From a bacterium 1XD21-70 (GTDB lineage Bacteria; Bacillota; Clostridia; Lachnospirales; Lachnospiraceae): 64,000 bases of DNA. The notes under the pieces were generated by a model. The model ran no database searches. It saw only the letters and a program-made list of their open reading frames with translations, and had not been told where the DNA came from. Below are positions 63,031 through 64,000 of this stretch, one piece after another. The DNA lies in NCBI GenBank assembly GCA_003669055.1, contig RAYB01000023.1, forward strand, positions 1 to 64,000, given 5' to 3'. Within the stretch, counting starts at the first letter, position 1. Every line of letters starts with the position of its first letter. Made by a program: the position numbers and the translations under genes.

Positions 63031-64000
63031 TCAATGAATCAGCGCTGTGGCAACAGGTATCCCCACCACAATCACCAGAATCAGCTCAATGGCCGCAAAC
63101 ATCATAGTATGCTTATAAATCTCTCCAGATTTCAGCCACTCCTTATTGCCGTGAATCATGGCCGCAAAAGGCGAAGCCGAAGGAGTCACGGATGCGCTGG
63201 CCAGCACAAAAATAATTATCAGCGATGTAATCGGCGCCGAATTAATCCCGCTCGACAAGCAGAAAGATGCAATCACCGGCTGCATCAGCATACCTACCAC
63301 CAGGCTGTTACAAATATTGGTCAGCAGCAAGGTAATCACCAGAAGAGTCACATAAAATGCCACCAATGACATGCTGCTGAAAATCGGGCGCAGAATGGTA
63401 TTCAGAAATGCAGAGATACCTGTGCTCTCATTCGTCAGCACGCTTCCCAAAAGAATCGCTGCTGTACAGAGGAAGAAAGTTCCCCAGGCAAAACCATTTA
63501 ACACCTTGCCAAAGGGCAGAACCGTCTCGTGCTTCTCCTTATCCAGGCTGACACAGCAAAGCAAAGCCGTATAGCCCAAAGCAATCCCATAATTGTTGAC
63601 GCTCAAGAACTGCATAATCTTCAGCTTCGGCAGCATACTCGGCAAAAGCATGGTCAGAATATAGAACACAAAGGATATGGCCATAAACTTCTGATTGCCG
63701 TTTAAAGGCGGAAGCGGATTTTTCTTCAGCATCTCCACATCTAAGTCCTTCAGCTTGGACACATCCGGCCGCAGCACATATTTACAGAACAGTACAATCA
63801 CTGCGATAGACACAAAACCATACACCAAGGCAACCACCAGATATGCAGCACTGTTGATCATTACCTTGTTTCCCATGTTTTCCGTAATCCCGGCATAGTT
63901 GCCAATCAAAGCCAGGGAATTCCCGCTGTATGGCGGCACCGGAAAGCCCAGCAATGTGGCAATTGCCACCAGAATCAGCATAATCGTGGGATATTTCTCC
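63031..64000 (-). CDS. SLC13-like anion permease, paralogue of the 55875 gene (5' end outside window)
   Basis: At least 322 codons; the frame is open to the right edge, and an internal Met at 63981 is not a start (the preceding codons read GEKYPTI, like GDPFPRVAI in the paralogue). Seven or more membrane helices are visible. NPLPPLNGNQKFMAISFVF, TGISAFLNTILRPIF and the C-terminal VTPSASPFAAMIHGNKEW align with the other permease. It lies immediately upstream of ASST copy 2 on the same strand and presumably forms an operon with it. Confidence 0.8.
   Translation of the reverse strand, partial: EKYPTIMLILVAIATLLGFPVPPYSGNSLALIGNYAGITENMGNKVMINSAAYLVVALVYGFVSIAVIVLFCKYVLRPDVSKLKDLDVEMLKKNPLPPLNGNQKFMAISFVFYILTMLLPSMLPKLKIMQFLSVNNYGIALGYTALLCCVSLDKEKHETVLPFGKVLNGFAWGTFFLCTAAILLGSVLTNESTGISAFLNTILRPIFSSMSLVAFYVTLLVITLLLTNICNSLVVGMLMQPVIASFCLSSGINSAPITSLIIIFVLASASVTPSASPFAAMIHGNKEWLKSGEIYKHTMMFAAIELILVIVVGIPVATALIH

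Overview
The window looks like chromosomal DNA from a gut Clostridia of the Lachnospiraceae type. The basis is the set of families present: type III glutamine synthetase, a three-gene glutamate synthase, sigma-54 cysteine catabolism, choline-binding-type repeats, and strong AGGAGG ribosome binding sites. Assignment below family level is not possible from the sequence alone. Most of the window is GC-rich; two tracts, about 12.0-20.1 kb and 32.4-37.8 kb, are visibly more AT-rich and look acquired.

Layout. 1-2.7 kb: the end of a repeat-type surface protein, an MFS transporter and an unknown charged protein. 2.8-11.9 kb: a cysteine/sulfur catabolic island. A sigma-54 enhancer-binding regulator (8203-10275) lies between a desulfidase gene (10563-11849) and a five-gene operon (aminotransferase/C-S lyase, amino-acid symporter, RidA, CoA-disulfide reductase-rhodanese, glutaredoxin-like). 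Both targets have a clear -24/-12 promoter and upstream arrays of AACCAAT boxes in the same orientation relative to transcription. 12.0-20.0 kb: a type I restriction-modification operon with a YhcG-type nuclease and a small Xre regulator; hsdM carries an in-frame amber codon. 20.3-30.4 kb: housekeeping and accessory genes (a COG3044 ATPase, DAHP synthase, uppP, ung, hisF, hisH, an OLD-like nuclease, a fucO-like dehydrogenase and a TetR regulator).

30.4-38.1 kb: uvrB and a degraded 5.7-kb integrated element. The element sits inside uvrB. It carries a replacement uvrB promoter and 5' end that restores a full-length gene, and it has left the native 5' end as a decaying fragment on its far side. 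38.4-49.4 kb: a nitrogen-assimilation island with purF, a fused ammonium transporter/P-II protein and glnN on one strand, the three-gene glutamate synthase on the other, then pyrG. The glnN, glutamate synthase and pyrG leaders each contain a short hexaloop hairpin (loop AARGGM) that is mutually exclusive with an intrinsic terminator, as expected for ANTAR-type antitermination; glnN has two in tandem.

49.5-55.5 kb: ftsH, and an amino-acid ABC transporter operon that ends with an M20 amidohydrolase. 55.9-64.0 kb: an arylsulfotransferase locus with two large cytoplasmic ASST paralogues, two paralogous anion-type permeases, and thioredoxin reductase plus thioredoxin directly upstream of the first ASST. 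This is the least familiar functional assembly in the window. No tRNA, rRNA or CRISPR array was seen.
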